A stretch of 64,000 nt of DNA from NCBI RefSeq assembly GCF_001426685.1, contig NZ_LMFB01000008.1, forward strand, positions 74,800 through 138,799. The letters run 5' to 3'. This document shows positions 16,763 to 26,248 of this stretch, piece after piece. The stretch is from Rhizobium sp. Root483D2. Its GTDB lineage: Bacteria > Pseudomonadota > Alphaproteobacteria > Rhizobiales > Rhizobiaceae. Positions within the stretch are counted from its first letter, which is position 1. Every line of letters begins with the position of its first letter. The notes under the pieces were generated by a model. It was not told the DNA's origin. It did not search any database and saw only the letters and a program-made list of their open reading frames with translations. The translations under genes and the position numbers were made by a program.

Positions 16763-19700
16763 TCAAATCATCCCCGCTTCCGGCGGGATCGGTTTTTCCT
16801 TTGGCCTGTAGCCGAACGAGCGCAGCGCGACGTAGAAGACCGGGGTGAGGAACAGGCCGAGGATGGTCACGCCGAGCATGCCGGAGAAGACGGCGGTGCC
16901 GAGAGACTGGCGCATTTCGGCGCCGGGGCCTGTGGCGATCATCAGCGGCACGACGCCGAGAATGAAGGCGAAGGCGGTCATCAGGATCGGCCGCAGGCGC
17001 AGGCGGCTGGCCTCGATGGCGGCATTGACCGGGTTCATGCCCTCATCCTGCGCTTGCCGCGCAAACTCGACGATCAGGATCGCATTCTTGGCCGCAAGGC
17101 CGATCAGCACGATCAGTCCGATCTGGGTCAGGATATTGTTGTCCTGGCCGCGCAGATGAACGCCGATCAGAGCGGCAAGCACGGCCATCGGCACGACGAG
17201 GATGATCGCCAGCGGCAATATCCAGCTTTCATATTGGGCCGATAGCGCCAGGAACACGAAGATCACCGAGAGGGCGAAGATGAAGATCGCCGTATTGCCG
17301 GTATTGCGCTCTTGGAAGGCAAGGTCCGTCCATTCGAACGAGGTGCCAGGCGGCAGGATCTGGGCGGCCAGTCCCTCCATCTTGTCGAGGGCCGCGCCGG
17401 TCGAGATGCCGGGTGCCGGATTGCCCTGGATCGGGACAGACACATACATATTGTAGCGCTGGACGAGCGCAGGGCCTGTGGTATCGCGGATATCGACAAG
17501 CGTTCCGAGCGGCACCAGCGCCCCGGTGGCGGAGCGCACCTTCAGGGCGAGAATGTCTTCCCGGTCCAGCCTATATTGCTGATCGGCCTGCGCGCGCACC
17601 TGATAGACGCGCCCGAAAGCATTGAAGTCGTTGACATAGGACGTGCCGAGGTTGATCGACAGGGTCTCAAAGATATTGGGGATCGGCACGCTCAGCGCCC
17701 GCGCCTTGTCGCGGTCGATCGCCAGAAAATATTGCGGGCTGGAGGCGGAGAAAGTGGTGAAGACACCGGTCAGCCCCTTCGTCTGGTTGGCGGCACCCAT
17801 CATCTGATAGGCAAGGCCCAGGGCCCGGCGCATGTCGGAGCTTTCGCGGTCGACGATCTGCATCTTGAAGCCGCCGGAATTGCCGATACCGCGGATGGAT
17901 GGCGGCGGCACGGCGATGATGAAGGCTTCCTCGATGCTCTGCATCGAACCGTAGAGCTGGCCGATGATCTGGTTGGCGCTATAGCCGTGTTTCAGGCGTT
18001 CCTCGAACGTGTCGAAGGCGGCAAAGACCACGCCGGAATTGGACGCATTGGTAAAGGTCGCGCCGTTGAAGCCGGAGAAGGCGACGGCGTTCTTGACACC
18101 CGGCACCTTGAGGATCATATGGGACGCGCGCTGGATGACGGCGTCGGTGCGGGCAAGCGAGGCGCCTTCGGGCAATTGCACGACGACGATCGCATAGCCC
18201 TGGTCCATCGTCGGCACGAAGCCGCGCGGCACGATCTGCGCCATGTACCAGGTCGCCGCCAGCAATCCGAAAAACACGATCAGGCTGGCGCCGAGCGCGA
18301 TCCGCGTCGAGACCAGATGATGGACAACCCAGGAATAGCCCCTGGTCATCCGGTCGAAACCGGAGTTGAACCCATTGGCAAGGCCTCTGGCGACGCGCGT
18401 CAAAGGATTGCGGGTTTCGTGGTGGTCCTGATGCGGACGCAGGATCAAGGCAGCAAGAGCGGGCGACAGCGTCAGCGAATTCAAGGCGGAAATCGCCGTT
18501 GCCACGGAAATTGTCACCGCGAATTGCAGGTAGAACTGCCCGGAAATGCCGGGGATGAACGCAGTCGGCACGAAGACTGCGATCAGCACCAGCGAGATGG
18601 CGATGACGGCGGTGCCGACCTCGTCCATCGTCACATGCGCCGCCTGTTTGGGCGTCATTCCCTTGGAGAGATTTCGCTCGACATTTTCCACCACAACGAT
18701 GGCGTCATCCACGACGATGCCGATTGCCAGAACCAGACCGAACAGGGTTAGCATATTGAGCGAGAAGCCGAAGGCCAGCAACAGCGCGAAAGTTCCGATC
18801 AGCGACACAGGGATGGCGACGATCGGGATCAGCGCGGTGCGCCAGGACTGCAGGAAGATCAGCACGACGATGGCGACCAGAATGGCCGCTTCGAGGATGG
18901 TCTTGTAGACCTCGTTGATGGATTCGGAGATGAACTCCGTCGGATTGTAGACGATGGTATATTCGAGACCGGGCGGGAAATCCTTCTTCAGGGTTTCCAT
19001 CGTCCCCTTGATCTGTTCGGCAGCTTCCAGGGCATTGGTGCCAGGGCGCGAGAAGATGCCCATGGCGACGGCGGCCTTGCCGTTCAGGTAACTGTTGGTG
19101 ACGTAGTCCTTGGCGCCAAGCTCGATGCGGGCGACATCCTGCAACTGCACGAGACGTCCGCTCGCCGTCGATTTGACGATGACATAGCGGAACTGCCGGG
19201 CATCGCTGAAGCGGCCCTCGGTGGTGACCGTATACTGGAAGGCATTGGTGCCCGCGTTCGGCGGCCCGCCGATCGAGCCGCCGGACACCTGGACGTTCTG
19301 ATCGCGCAACGACTGCACGACATCGCCGGAGGTCATGCCGTAGGAGGCAAGCTTTTCCGGATCGAGCCAGATGCGCAGCGCATATTCGCGTTCGCCGAAC
19401 AGGATGACGTCACCCACGCCTTCCAGCCTCACCAGCTGATCGCGAGCGCGGCTGCGGGCATAGTTGGAGACATAGAGCTGGTCGTAGCGGTCATTCGGCG
19501 AGATGAGATGGACGACCATCATCAGGTCTGGCGAGCTTTTCGCCGTGGTCACCCCGATGCGGCGGACCTCTTCCGGCAGGCGCGGCTCGGCGATCGAGAC
19601 GCGGTTCTGCACCAGCACCTGCGCCTTGTCGAGATCGGTGCCGAGCTTGAAGGTGACGGTGAGCGCCATCGAACCGTCCGCTGTCGAATAGGAGGACATG

Positions 19701-19936
19701 TAGAGCATGTCCTCGACGCCGTTGATTTCCTGTTCCAACGGGGTGGAGACCGTATCGGCGATGGTCTCGGCATCGGCTCCGGGATAGGCGGTGCGGATGA
19801 CGATGGTCGGCGGCGCGATCTCCGGATATTGGGCGATCGGCAGCTGAAAATAGGCGATGCCGCCGACGATCAGGAGCACGATCGACAGGACCGATGCGAA
19901 GATCGGCCTGTCCACGAAGAAATGGGCAAATCTCAT
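16763..19936 (-). CDS. RND multidrug efflux permease, AcrB/MexB/BepE family
   Basis: 1057 residues, the usual length of HAE-1 RND pumps. The N-terminus MRFAHFFVDRPIFASVLSIV forms the first membrane helix; the proton-relay double Asp is in GIVVDDAIVVVENVER; the periplasmic porter and docking domains and C-terminal helices are all present. It overlaps the adaptor gene by four bases. It would act as an inner-membrane proton antiporter in a tripartite pump with the adaptor and an outer-membrane TolC-type channel that is not encoded here. Substrates are probably hydrophobic drugs, bile-like compounds or plant phenolics. Confidence 0.95.
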   Translation of the reverse strand: MRFAHFFVDRPIFASVLSIVLLIVGGIAYFQLPIAQYPEIAPPTIVIRTAYPGADAETIADTVSTPLEQEINGVEDMLYMSSYSTADGSMALTVTFKLGTDLDKAQVLVQNRVSIAEPRLPEEVRRIGVTTAKSSPDLMMVVHLISPNDRYDQLYVSNYARSRARDQLVRLEGVGDVILFGEREYALRIWLDPEKLASYGMTSGDVVQSLRDQNVQVSGGSIGGPPNAGTNAFQYTVTTEGRFSDARQFRYVIVKSTASGRLVQLQDVARIELGAKDYVTNSYLNGKAAVAMGIFSRPGTNALEAAEQIKGTMETLKKDFPPGLEYTIVYNPTEFISESINEVYKTILEAAILVAIVVLIFLQSWRTALIPIVAIPVSLIGTFALLLAFGFSLNMLTLFGLVLAIGIVVDDAIVVVENVERNLSKGMTPKQAAHVTMDEVGTAVIAISLVLIAVFVPTAFIPGISGQFYLQFAVTISVATAISALNSLTLSPALAALILRPHQDHHETRNPLTRVARGLANGFNSGFDRMTRGYSWVVHHLVSTRIALGASLIVFFGLLAATWYMAQIVPRGFVPTMDQGYAIVVVQLPEGASLARTDAVIQRASHMILKVPGVKNAVAFSGFNGATFTNASNSGVVFAAFDTFEERLKHGYSANQIIGQLYGSMQSIEEAFIIAVPPPSIRGIGNSGGFKMQIVDRESSDMRRALGLAYQMMGAANQTKGLTGVFTTFSASSPQYFLAIDRDKARALSVPIPNIFETLSINLGTSYVNDFNAFGRVYQVRAQADQQYRLDREDILALKVRSATGALVPLGTLVDIRDTTGPALVQRYNMYVSVPIQGNPAPGISTGAALDKMEGLAAQILPPGTSFEWTDLAFQERNTGNTAIFIFALSVIFVFLALSAQYESWILPLAIILVVPMAVLAALIGVHLRGQDNNILTQIGLIVLIGLAAKNAILIVEFARQAQDEGMNPVNAAIEASRLRLRPILMTAFAFILGVVPLMIATGPGAEMRQSLGTAVFSGMLGVTILGLFLTPVFYVALRSFGYRPKEKPIPPEAGMI

Positions 19937-21084
19937 TGGCCGTTCTCCACAGCCACTGCTTCCGGCGGCAGGACAACCAGTTTCGGATCGACGATCACGC
20001 CTGGTCTCAACCGCATCAGGCCGTTGACGACGATGGTCTCGTCGCCGGTCATGCCTTCGCGGATCACCCGGTAACCGTAGAGTTTCGGTCCGATGCGAAC
20101 GGGTTTGGTGGTGAAGCTGCCATCCTCGGCAACAACATAGACGACGCGCTGATCTTGGTCGGAACCGACGGCTTCATCGGGCACGAGAATGCCCTTGTAG
20201 GTATTGGACGCATTGACCTCGACGCGGCCAAACAGGCCAGGCTGCAGCACGAATTGCGGATTGTCGAAACGGGCGCGCACCCGCATCGTGCCGGTTTCCT
20301 GATCGACGCGGTTTTCGGCGAAATCCAGTTTGCCCTTGAAGGGTTTTTCGGTGCGGTCGGCGATGGTCACGGAGACCTCCAGCGCGCCGCCGCCTTCCTG
20401 CAGGTCGCTGCCATGTTCGCGGGCGACACGGGCATAGTTCAACAGCCGGCGTTCGTCGACATCGAAGTAGAAGTCGATCGGATCGAGCGACACGATCGTC
20501 GTCAAGGCGGTCTGGTCGGCCTGCACCAGGTTGCCGACCGAGATCAGCCGCCGGTCGATGCGGCCGCCAAGCGGGGCGACGATCGTGGTATATTCCATAT
20601 CGAGCTTGGCGCGGGCGAGACTTGCCTCGGCGCCGCGCAGATTGGCCTGGCCGGACTGCAGCTCGCGGCGGCGGTCATCGAGGGTGGAGATCGAAAGCGT
20701 GCCTTTCTGCACCAGGGCTTCGGTACGGTTGAATTCCGATTCCGCGAAGGTCAGTGTTGATTTTGCCACTTCCTGCGCCGATGTCGCGACATCAAGCGCT
20801 GTTTTGAAGGGGCGCTGGTCGATGACGAAAAGCGGATCGCCCTTCTTCACCATCGCGCCATCCTTGAAATTGACCTGGTCGAGATAACCGCCGACCCGCG
20901 AGCGCAGGGTGACTTCATCGACGGCTTCAAAGCGGCCGATGAACTCGTCGCTATCGACGACATCGCGCACAACCGGTTTGGCCACAGTGACCGGGGCTTT
21001 CTGTTGTTCCTGTGCGAAGGAGGGGCCCGCGGTCAGGGTCGTGGAGAAAAGCAGTATTGCCGGAACAAGCCAGTATCGTAGCAT
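19933..21084 (-). CDS. RND efflux periplasmic adaptor (membrane fusion protein)
   Basis: 383 residues with an N-terminal signal (MLRYWLVPAILLFSTTLTAG, cleavage likely after SFAQ). The split lipoyl domain is visible (RVGGYLDQVNFKDGAMVKKG and later APLGGRIDRRLISVGNLV), flanking a coiled-coil hairpin of about 60 residues, then beta-barrel and membrane-proximal regions. There is no lipobox Cys. Translationally coupled to the pump gene. No local regulator gene is present, unlike many acrAB-type operons. Confidence 0.94.
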   Translation of the reverse strand: MLRYWLVPAILLFSTTLTAGPSFAQEQQKAPVTVAKPVVRDVVDSDEFIGRFEAVDEVTLRSRVGGYLDQVNFKDGAMVKKGDPLFVIDQRPFKTALDVATSAQEVAKSTLTFAESEFNRTEALVQKGTLSISTLDDRRRELQSGQANLRGAEASLARAKLDMEYTTIVAPLGGRIDRRLISVGNLVQADQTALTTIVSLDPIDFYFDVDERRLLNYARVAREHGSDLQEGGGALEVSVTIADRTEKPFKGKLDFAENRVDQETGTMRVRARFDNPQFVLQPGLFGRVEVNASNTYKGILVPDEAVGSDQDQRVVYVVAEDGSFTTKPVRIGPKLYGYRVIREGMTGDETIVVNGLMRLRPGVIVDPKLVVLPPEAVAVENGQ

Positions 21085-21455
21085 TGATAAGCCCCCTGAA
21101 GCGCATGAAACACGTTTCCCCGCACGGGTGCACGGGTCAGTTCACGACGTTTTTGAGTGGTCAGCCTTGCCGGACTTAACGTGATTTCGGGCAGTCTGGG
21201 CACGGGTATGACCAAGTCGCGGTTCGTTCAAAATCAGCAAATATTTCAAGTCGGTAGATGCTTTGCCCGTTGGCTGCCCCCGGCTTTGACGCCACAGCCC
21301 TGTCAAACAGGCAATGCTATTTCATTTGTAGCTTACATCATTCGCACCGCGTGTCATCACGGAAAAGACACGATCGGAGAACGGGGTGGCTTTTCAGGCT
21401 TTGTGTCTTTCGTCATGCGAAAAGCCACACCCGGATATCCGTATTTTCATTCCCG
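21085..21455. other. 371-base region without a recognised gene
   Basis: No open frame here resembles a known protein. The right part holds an inverted repeat (separate entry, 21386-21428) just downstream of the DUF1097-like gene. The left part should contain the promoter of the leftward RND pump operon, but no convincing sigma-70 boxes or operator could be assigned. Confidence 0.6.
21386..21428 (-). terminator. Possible terminator hairpin after DUF1097-like gene
   Basis: GTGGCTTTTC (21386-21395) pairs with GAAAAGCCAC (21419-21428), a perfect 10-bp stem with a 23-base loop that could form further short pairs. It begins 27 bases past the stop of the leftward gene. The loop is long and there is no clear U run, so termination is uncertain. 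Confidence 0.4.
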
Positions 21456-21959
21456 CTAATCTGCCCGGGCGATTTTCGCTTGGAGCTGATGGGCGGTCCA
21501 GCCGGCGAAGGAGCCGAGCCCGCTGACGGCGGCAAGCTCTGAAAAGGCAAGCATGCCCGGTTCGAGATGGGCGGCGAAGAAAGTGATCAGGCCAAGGAAA
21601 TAGGCTGGAATGTTGTTGATGGGGGCCGCCGCCCGCAACGAGACGACGATAACAGCCACGACAAAGACGACGGCGCCGAAGGCGAACGGCCCGATCAGCG
21701 GCAATAATGCGCCGACGGCAAGGGCGGCCCCGGTTCCGATCGCGATGCCGATGGCAAGGCACAGGTAGCTGTAGAGCGCGTCCTTGCCGGAATGGCCGCA
21801 GGTAAAGAATGCAACCCAGCCCATGAACATCGCCCAGACCGGCCAGCCGAGGCTGGCGGAGGTGGTTGCGGCGATGGCTGCGGTCAGGGCGGCTGCAAGC
21901 GTCAGGACGGTGAAGCGTAGAGATGCCGGGCCGGGGGGCGCCTTGATATCGGAGGTCAT
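21456..21959 (-). CDS. DUF1097-like integral membrane protein
   Basis: 167 residues, hydrophobic throughout with about four to five membrane segments (for example LTLAAALTAAIAATTSASLG and LCLAIGIAIGTGAALAVGAL). It resembles the DUF1097/YcdZ group, of unknown function. Start 21959 follows AAAGGAGAAGAC; the frame open to 21989 adds no recognisable sequence. It lies 63 bases downstream of an SDR gene on the same strand, possibly cotranscribed. No function is proposed. Confidence 0.75.
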   Translation of the reverse strand: MTSDIKAPPGPASLRFTVLTLAAALTAAIAATTSASLGWPVWAMFMGWVAFFTCGHSGKDALYSYLCLAIGIAIGTGAALAVGALLPLIGPFAFGAVVFVVAVIVVSLRAAAPINNIPAYFLGLITFFAAHLEPGMLAFSELAAVSGLGSFAGWTAHQLQAKIARAD

Positions 21960-22022
21960 TGTCTTCTCCTTTGAGATGTTTGGAGCCAAGGCCGGTTCGA
22001 CACGAAACCGGCGAGTTGCGGT

Positions 22023-22925
22023 TCAGCCGTTACCGGCAGGTGTCAGGAGATCGGTCAGGCCGATATTGCGGAACATTTCAGCCCTGACGCGGTCGGCAAC
22101 GCCGTTGACGATTTCGGCACCATCCTGCGATGGATCGATATGGACGCGGAATGGGCGCGTGCCGAAGGGCCTGTTGACGATATTGACAATGGCCTCAGCA
22201 ACGGAAGCCGGATCGGCATCGGCAGGCTCCAGAGCTGCGAGACCTTTCAACGCCTTTTCTGCCACGCCCTTGTAAGGGCCGCCGTTATATTCTGCGGCAC
22301 GGGCTTCGTCCGCCGGCGAGCCGGAATGGGCGAAATGGTTGGTGCCTTTGGTAAAAGCGCCGGGCACGACGATCGATGTTTCGATGCCCCAGCGGGTGAG
22401 CTCCGCCGCATAGGAGACGGCGAGCGAATCCATCGCGGCCTTTGCGGCAAAGTAGGGGGCCAGATAAGGCGGTGTGCCGCCGCGTGTGGAAGAGGACGAG
22501 ACCCAGACGACCAGGCCCTGGCCCCGCTTGCGCATATGCGGGAGTGCCGCGCGGTTGATCCGCTGGGTGGACAGGACGTTGATGTCGTAGAGTTCGGCAA
22601 ACTGCTCCGGCGTGAAGGCTTCGGCGGGACCGAAGGACATATGGCCTGCATTGTGGATGACGACGTCGAGACGGCCGGCATCCGCGATGATTTCAGCGAT
22701 CCCTTCCTCGACGGAGGCATCGGCGGTGACGTCAAGTTCGACGGAGCGCAGATCGACACCGTGCTCAGTGGCAAACGCTGCCGCATCGGCGACGGCTTTG
22801 GCATTGCGGGTTCCGGTGGCGCGCATGCCGGCATAAACCGTATGGCCTTCTGTTGCGAGCGCCCTGGCGGCCATGGCACCGAAGCCGCTGGAAGCGCCGG
22901 TGATGACGATGATGTGCTTGCTCAT
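22023..22925 (-). CDS. Short-chain dehydrogenase/reductase
   Basis: 300 residues of the classical SDR fold. The nucleotide motif TGASSGFG lies at residues 9-16, the NAG motif in VIHNAGHMSF, the catalytic Ser in VWVSSSSTRGG and the YxxxK pair in PYFAAKAAMD. The start follows AAGGAACAGGACC. It lies 117 bases from a second SDR on the same strand, both divergent from a LysR gene at 23907. NADP preference and substrate are not evident; a redox-related aldehyde or ketone reductase role is possible. Confidence 0.9.
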   Translation of the reverse strand: MSKHIIVITGASSGFGAMAARALATEGHTVYAGMRATGTRNAKAVADAAAFATEHGVDLRSVELDVTADASVEEGIAEIIADAGRLDVVIHNAGHMSFGPAEAFTPEQFAELYDINVLSTQRINRAALPHMRKRGQGLVVWVSSSSTRGGTPPYLAPYFAAKAAMDSLAVSYAAELTRWGIETSIVVPGAFTKGTNHFAHSGSPADEARAAEYNGGPYKGVAEKALKGLAALEPADADPASVAEAIVNIVNRPFGTRPFRVHIDPSQDGAEIVNGVADRVRAEMFRNIGLTDLLTPAGNG

Positions 22926-23042
22926 GGTCCTGTTCCTTCGGAAAAATAGGTGGGCGGGGGGCCGTTGATCTCTGGGCCTTCGACGGCGAATGGGGAGGCG
23001 CGGATCAAAGTGCGACGCTCCCTGGGAAGGCTCGGTTGACGC

Positions 23043-23783
23043 TCAGACCATGCCGCCATTGGCGCGCAGGACCTGGCCGTTGATCCAGGCGCCATCGGGG
23101 CCAGCGAGGAATGCGACGGCGGAGGCGATATCTTCTGGCGTGCCAAGGCGTTCCAGCGGGTTCATCTTCGCCATGCGGGCGATCAGCTCTTCGCTCTTGC
23201 CGTTGAGAAAGAGATCGGTGGCTGTCGGGCCGGGCGCCACCGCATTGACCGTGATCGAGCGGCCGCGCAGCTCCTTCGACAGGATGGCGGTCAGCGTTTC
23301 GACGGCGGCCTTGGTGGCGGCATAGACGCTGTAATTCTCAAGCTTCAGGCCAACGACGCTGGTCGAGAAATTGATGATCCGGCCGCCGTCGCGCAGGCGT
23401 CTTGCCGCTTCCCGCAGCGTGTTGAACGTGCCCTTGAGATTGACGGCGATCTGGCGGTCGAACAGGGCGTCGCTGCTGTCGGCGAGCGATGAAAGCGTCA
23501 TGATGCCGGCATTGTTGACGAGCACATCGACGCCGCCAAAGGCTGTTTGCGTGGCGTCGAACATCTGGCGGACCGCTTCCGCGTCGCTGACATCGGCCTT
23601 TGCGGTCAGTGCGCGGCCGCCGCGGTCTTCGATTTTCCGCGCCAGGATTTCAGCGGGTGCGGCATCGCCCGAATAGTTGAGGACGACGGTGAAACCATCC
23701 GCAGCGAGACGTTCGGCAATGGCTGCGCCGATGCCGCGCGAGGCGCCGGTGACGATGGCGATCCTGTTGCTGTTATCCGGCAT
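23043..23783 (-). CDS. Short-chain dehydrogenase/reductase, FabG-like
   Basis: 246 residues. The motifs TGASRGIGAAIAERL, VNNAGIMTL, INFSTSVVG (Ser) and YAATKAAVE (Tyr, Lys) give a complete classical SDR active site; PGPTATDLF and the C-terminal INGQVLRANGG are typical. The start follows AAGGAGAAAGAC. Divergent from the LysR gene with about 120 bases between them, so it is the probable first target of that regulator. The specific carbonyl substrate is unknown. Confidence 0.9.
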   Translation of the reverse strand: MPDNSNRIAIVTGASRGIGAAIAERLAADGFTVVLNYSGDAAPAEILARKIEDRGGRALTAKADVSDAEAVRQMFDATQTAFGGVDVLVNNAGIMTLSSLADSSDALFDRQIAVNLKGTFNTLREAARRLRDGGRIINFSTSVVGLKLENYSVYAATKAAVETLTAILSKELRGRSITVNAVAPGPTATDLFLNGKSEELIARMAKMNPLERLGTPEDIASAVAFLAGPDGAWINGQVLRANGGMV

Positions 23784-23906
23784 TGTCTTTCTCCTTGGTT
23801 AACCACGCCACAGCGCGTTTTTGATGAGGAGAAGATGCCGCTTTTCATTCTGCGGATAATTAGCCATTATTCGGCATCACTATTCGAAATTGGCGAACAA
23901 TCCGCG

Positions 23907-24806
23907 ATGGACAGATTTGAAGCGATGCGGGTGTTTTCGCGCGTGGTGGAGCGGCGCAGTTTCACGCTGGCAGCCGAAGACACCGGCCTGCCGCGCTCGA
24001 CCGTGACCGACGCGGTCAAGCAGCTGGAAGCGCGCCTCGGGGTCCGTCTTCTCCAGCGCACCACACGCCATGTCAGCCCGACGCTCGATGGCGAAGCCTA
24101 TTATCGCCGCTGTCTGACCATTCTCTCCGATATCGAGGATGCGGAGGGCGCCTTTGCAGGGGCCAAGCCGAAGGGCCTGTTGCGGGTCGATGTACACGGC
24201 AAGCTCGCCCGGCATTTCGTCCTGCCGGGATTGCCGGCGTTCCTGCAGGAATTTCCGGATATCCAGATCTATATGAGCGAAGGCGACAGGCTGGTCGATC
24301 TGATCCGCGAGGGGATCGATTGCGTGCTGCGGGTCGGCGACCTGCAGGATAGCGACATGATCGCGCGGCGCGTCGCCCTTCTGGAAGAGGTGACCTGCGT
24401 CTCGCCGGCCTATCTCGCCCGCTTTGGCCTGCCGAAGAGTATCGACGATCTGGGTGGCCACCAGATGGTCGGCTTCTGGTCGACGGCGATCGGCGGCCTG
24501 CTGCCGCTGGAGTTTACCGTGGATGGCACTGTCCGCACCGTTTCGCTGCCGTCCACGGTGTCCGTCAACGGTGCCGATATGCTGGCGGCGGCGGCAAGGC
24601 TGGGGCTCGGCATCATGCAGGCGCCGCGCTATTCGCTGGAGGAGGATTTGAGGCAGGGCACGCTCGTCGCCGTCCTTCCCGACAATCCGCCGACCCGCAC
24701 GCCTGTGTCGCTGCTTTACCCCCGCAGCCGTCAGCTTTCGCCGCGCGTGCGCGTCTTCATCGATTGGCTGTCGCGCGAATTTGTCACACGCCAGGACGAT
24801 ATGTAA
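23907..24806 (+). CDS. LysR-family transcriptional regulator
   Basis: 299 residues. The N-terminal helix-turn-helix (MDRFEAMRVFSRVVERRSFT, then PRSTVTDAVKQLEARLGVRL) is of the common AaeR/DmlR-like group. Start 23907 is chosen because the upstream open frame to 23547 overlaps the SDR antisense and has no family sequence. The divergent intergenic DNA includes TTCG-AAATTGG-CGAA and repeated TATTCG blocks near 23868-23898, possible contact sites. It probably controls the two SDR genes and the membrane protein leftward. Confidence 0.88.
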   Translation: MDRFEAMRVFSRVVERRSFTLAAEDTGLPRSTVTDAVKQLEARLGVRLLQRTTRHVSPTLDGEAYYRRCLTILSDIEDAEGAFAGAKPKGLLRVDVHGKLARHFVLPGLPAFLQEFPDIQIYMSEGDRLVDLIREGIDCVLRVGDLQDSDMIARRVALLEEVTCVSPAYLARFGLPKSIDDLGGHQMVGFWSTAIGGLLPLEFTVDGTVRTVSLPSTVSVNGADMLAAAARLGLGIMQAPRYSLEEDLRQGTLVAVLPDNPPTRTPVSLLYPRSRQLSPRVRVFIDWLSREFVTRQDDM

Positions 24807-24990
24807 AAAGACACTTGTTTAGCCTTGCCGTCCGGCTGCAGCTTCCCCACATGGGGCGGCAACGTCACGAGGCTCCCCCTCACATATCTCCCCGCATGGC
24901 CGGTAGACCGGCCCCGTTTCTGAATTCGATTCCGGATCGATCGGTTATGCGATAGACGTGTGAATGTGGGCAGGAATCAGGGAAATCGAT

Positions 24991-26214
24991 ATGAACGCCA
25001 ACGATATCAGCGAGATTTCCGCCTGGTTGACGACGCAGGGCCTGAAGGGCACCGACGAAATGGACATCGTCAACGGCTTCTGCCAGCGCGTTCGCGAGGC
25101 AGGCATGCGGCTCGATCGTGGCCTGGCGCTGATCGATACGCTGCACCCGGTCTATGAAGGGCGGGCCTTCCAGTGGGACAGCCAGGAGCCGGTGAAAACG
25201 GCCTTCGAATATGGCCCCACCAATGAGGGCGTTTCGGCCGATAACTGGGAGCGATCCGCGTTCTTTCACTTACGTGAAAACAATCAGAATGAGCTGCGCC
25301 GGCGGCTTGGTTTCGGCGATCCCGCCGATTTCTACATGCTGGATGTGATGCTGGCGGCCGGGCATAAAGACTATATCGCGATGATCCATCGCTTTGCCCA
25401 GGAAAGCCATATCGGCGATATGGACTGTTTCTATTCGCATTGGACCACCACGGATGAAGAGGGGTTTCGCGACGAGGATCTCGCAGCGCTGCGGCAGCTG
25501 GTTCCGGTGCTGGCGCTGGCGATCAAGTCGGGATCGCTGACCCGTATTTCGCGGACCATTGCCGAAGTCTATCTCGGCGAAGATGCGGCAAAGCAGGTGC
25601 TCGAAGGCCGCATCTCGCGCGGCAAGGCCGAGCGGATTTCCGCCGTTTTATGGTTCTCCGACCTGCAGAACTACACGCGCATTTCCGATAACCTGCCGCC
25701 CGACGAAATCATCCCCTTTCTCAACGATTATGCCGATGCGGTAATCTCCTCCATTCACGAGGCCGGCGGCAATGTGCTGAAACTGATCGGCGACGGCACG
25801 CTGGCGATCTTCAAGGCAGAGGAACGCGAGGACGCCTGCGGCCGGGCGCTGCTCGCCGAACAGAACCTGCGCGCCAAACTGAAAGGCCTGAACGAGCTGC
25901 GCCTGCTGGAGGGGCGGCCCGTCACCGAGGTCTATCTCGGGCTGCATATCGGCGATGTCTTCTACGGCAATATCGGCTCCAGCGACCGGCTGGATTTCAC
26001 GGTGATCGGCCCGGCCGTCAACGAGGTCAGCCGCATTGCCTCCATGTGCCGCTTCGTCGATCGCAGCGTGATCATGTCGTCGCAATTCGTGGCTGCCGCA
26101 CCGCCGCCGCGCAATTCGGAAGTGGTGTCCATCGGCCGATATGCCCTGCGCGGCGTCAAGCGTGCGCAGGAACTGTTCACCCTGATGCCGGTGGAAGCTC
26201 CAGCGGTCGAATAG
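24991..26214 (+). CDS. Class III adenylate/guanylate cyclase
   Basis: 407 residues. The C-terminal half is a class III cyclase domain: metal Asp in VLWFSDLQNYTRISD, second metal-binding region KLIGDGTLAIFK, and a later block FTVIGPAVNEVSRIASMC where transition-state residues are expected. The N-terminal half (about 200 residues) is not a recognised sensor domain but is shared by many rhizobial cyclases of this size. Start 24991 is chosen for GGGAAATCG upstream; 24964 is an alternative. No membrane segment, so cytoplasmic. Product cAMP is likely. Confidence 0.85.
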   Translation: MNANDISEISAWLTTQGLKGTDEMDIVNGFCQRVREAGMRLDRGLALIDTLHPVYEGRAFQWDSQEPVKTAFEYGPTNEGVSADNWERSAFFHLRENNQNELRRRLGFGDPADFYMLDVMLAAGHKDYIAMIHRFAQESHIGDMDCFYSHWTTTDEEGFRDEDLAALRQLVPVLALAIKSGSLTRISRTIAEVYLGEDAAKQVLEGRISRGKAERISAVLWFSDLQNYTRISDNLPPDEIIPFLNDYADAVISSIHEAGGNVLKLIGDGTLAIFKAEEREDACGRALLAEQNLRAKLKGLNELRLLEGRPVTEVYLGLHIGDVFYGNIGSSDRLDFTVIGPAVNEVSRIASMCRFVDRSVIMSSQFVAAAPPPRNSEVVSIGRYALRGVKRAQELFTLMPVEAPAVE

Positions 26215-26248
26215 GCCGCAGGCGGCAGCGTCTTTGCGGTACTCGGCG

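Noticed and set aside
17312-18751. 479-codon plus-strand frame inside the RND pump
   Set aside because: Antisense shadow of a highly conserved pump gene.
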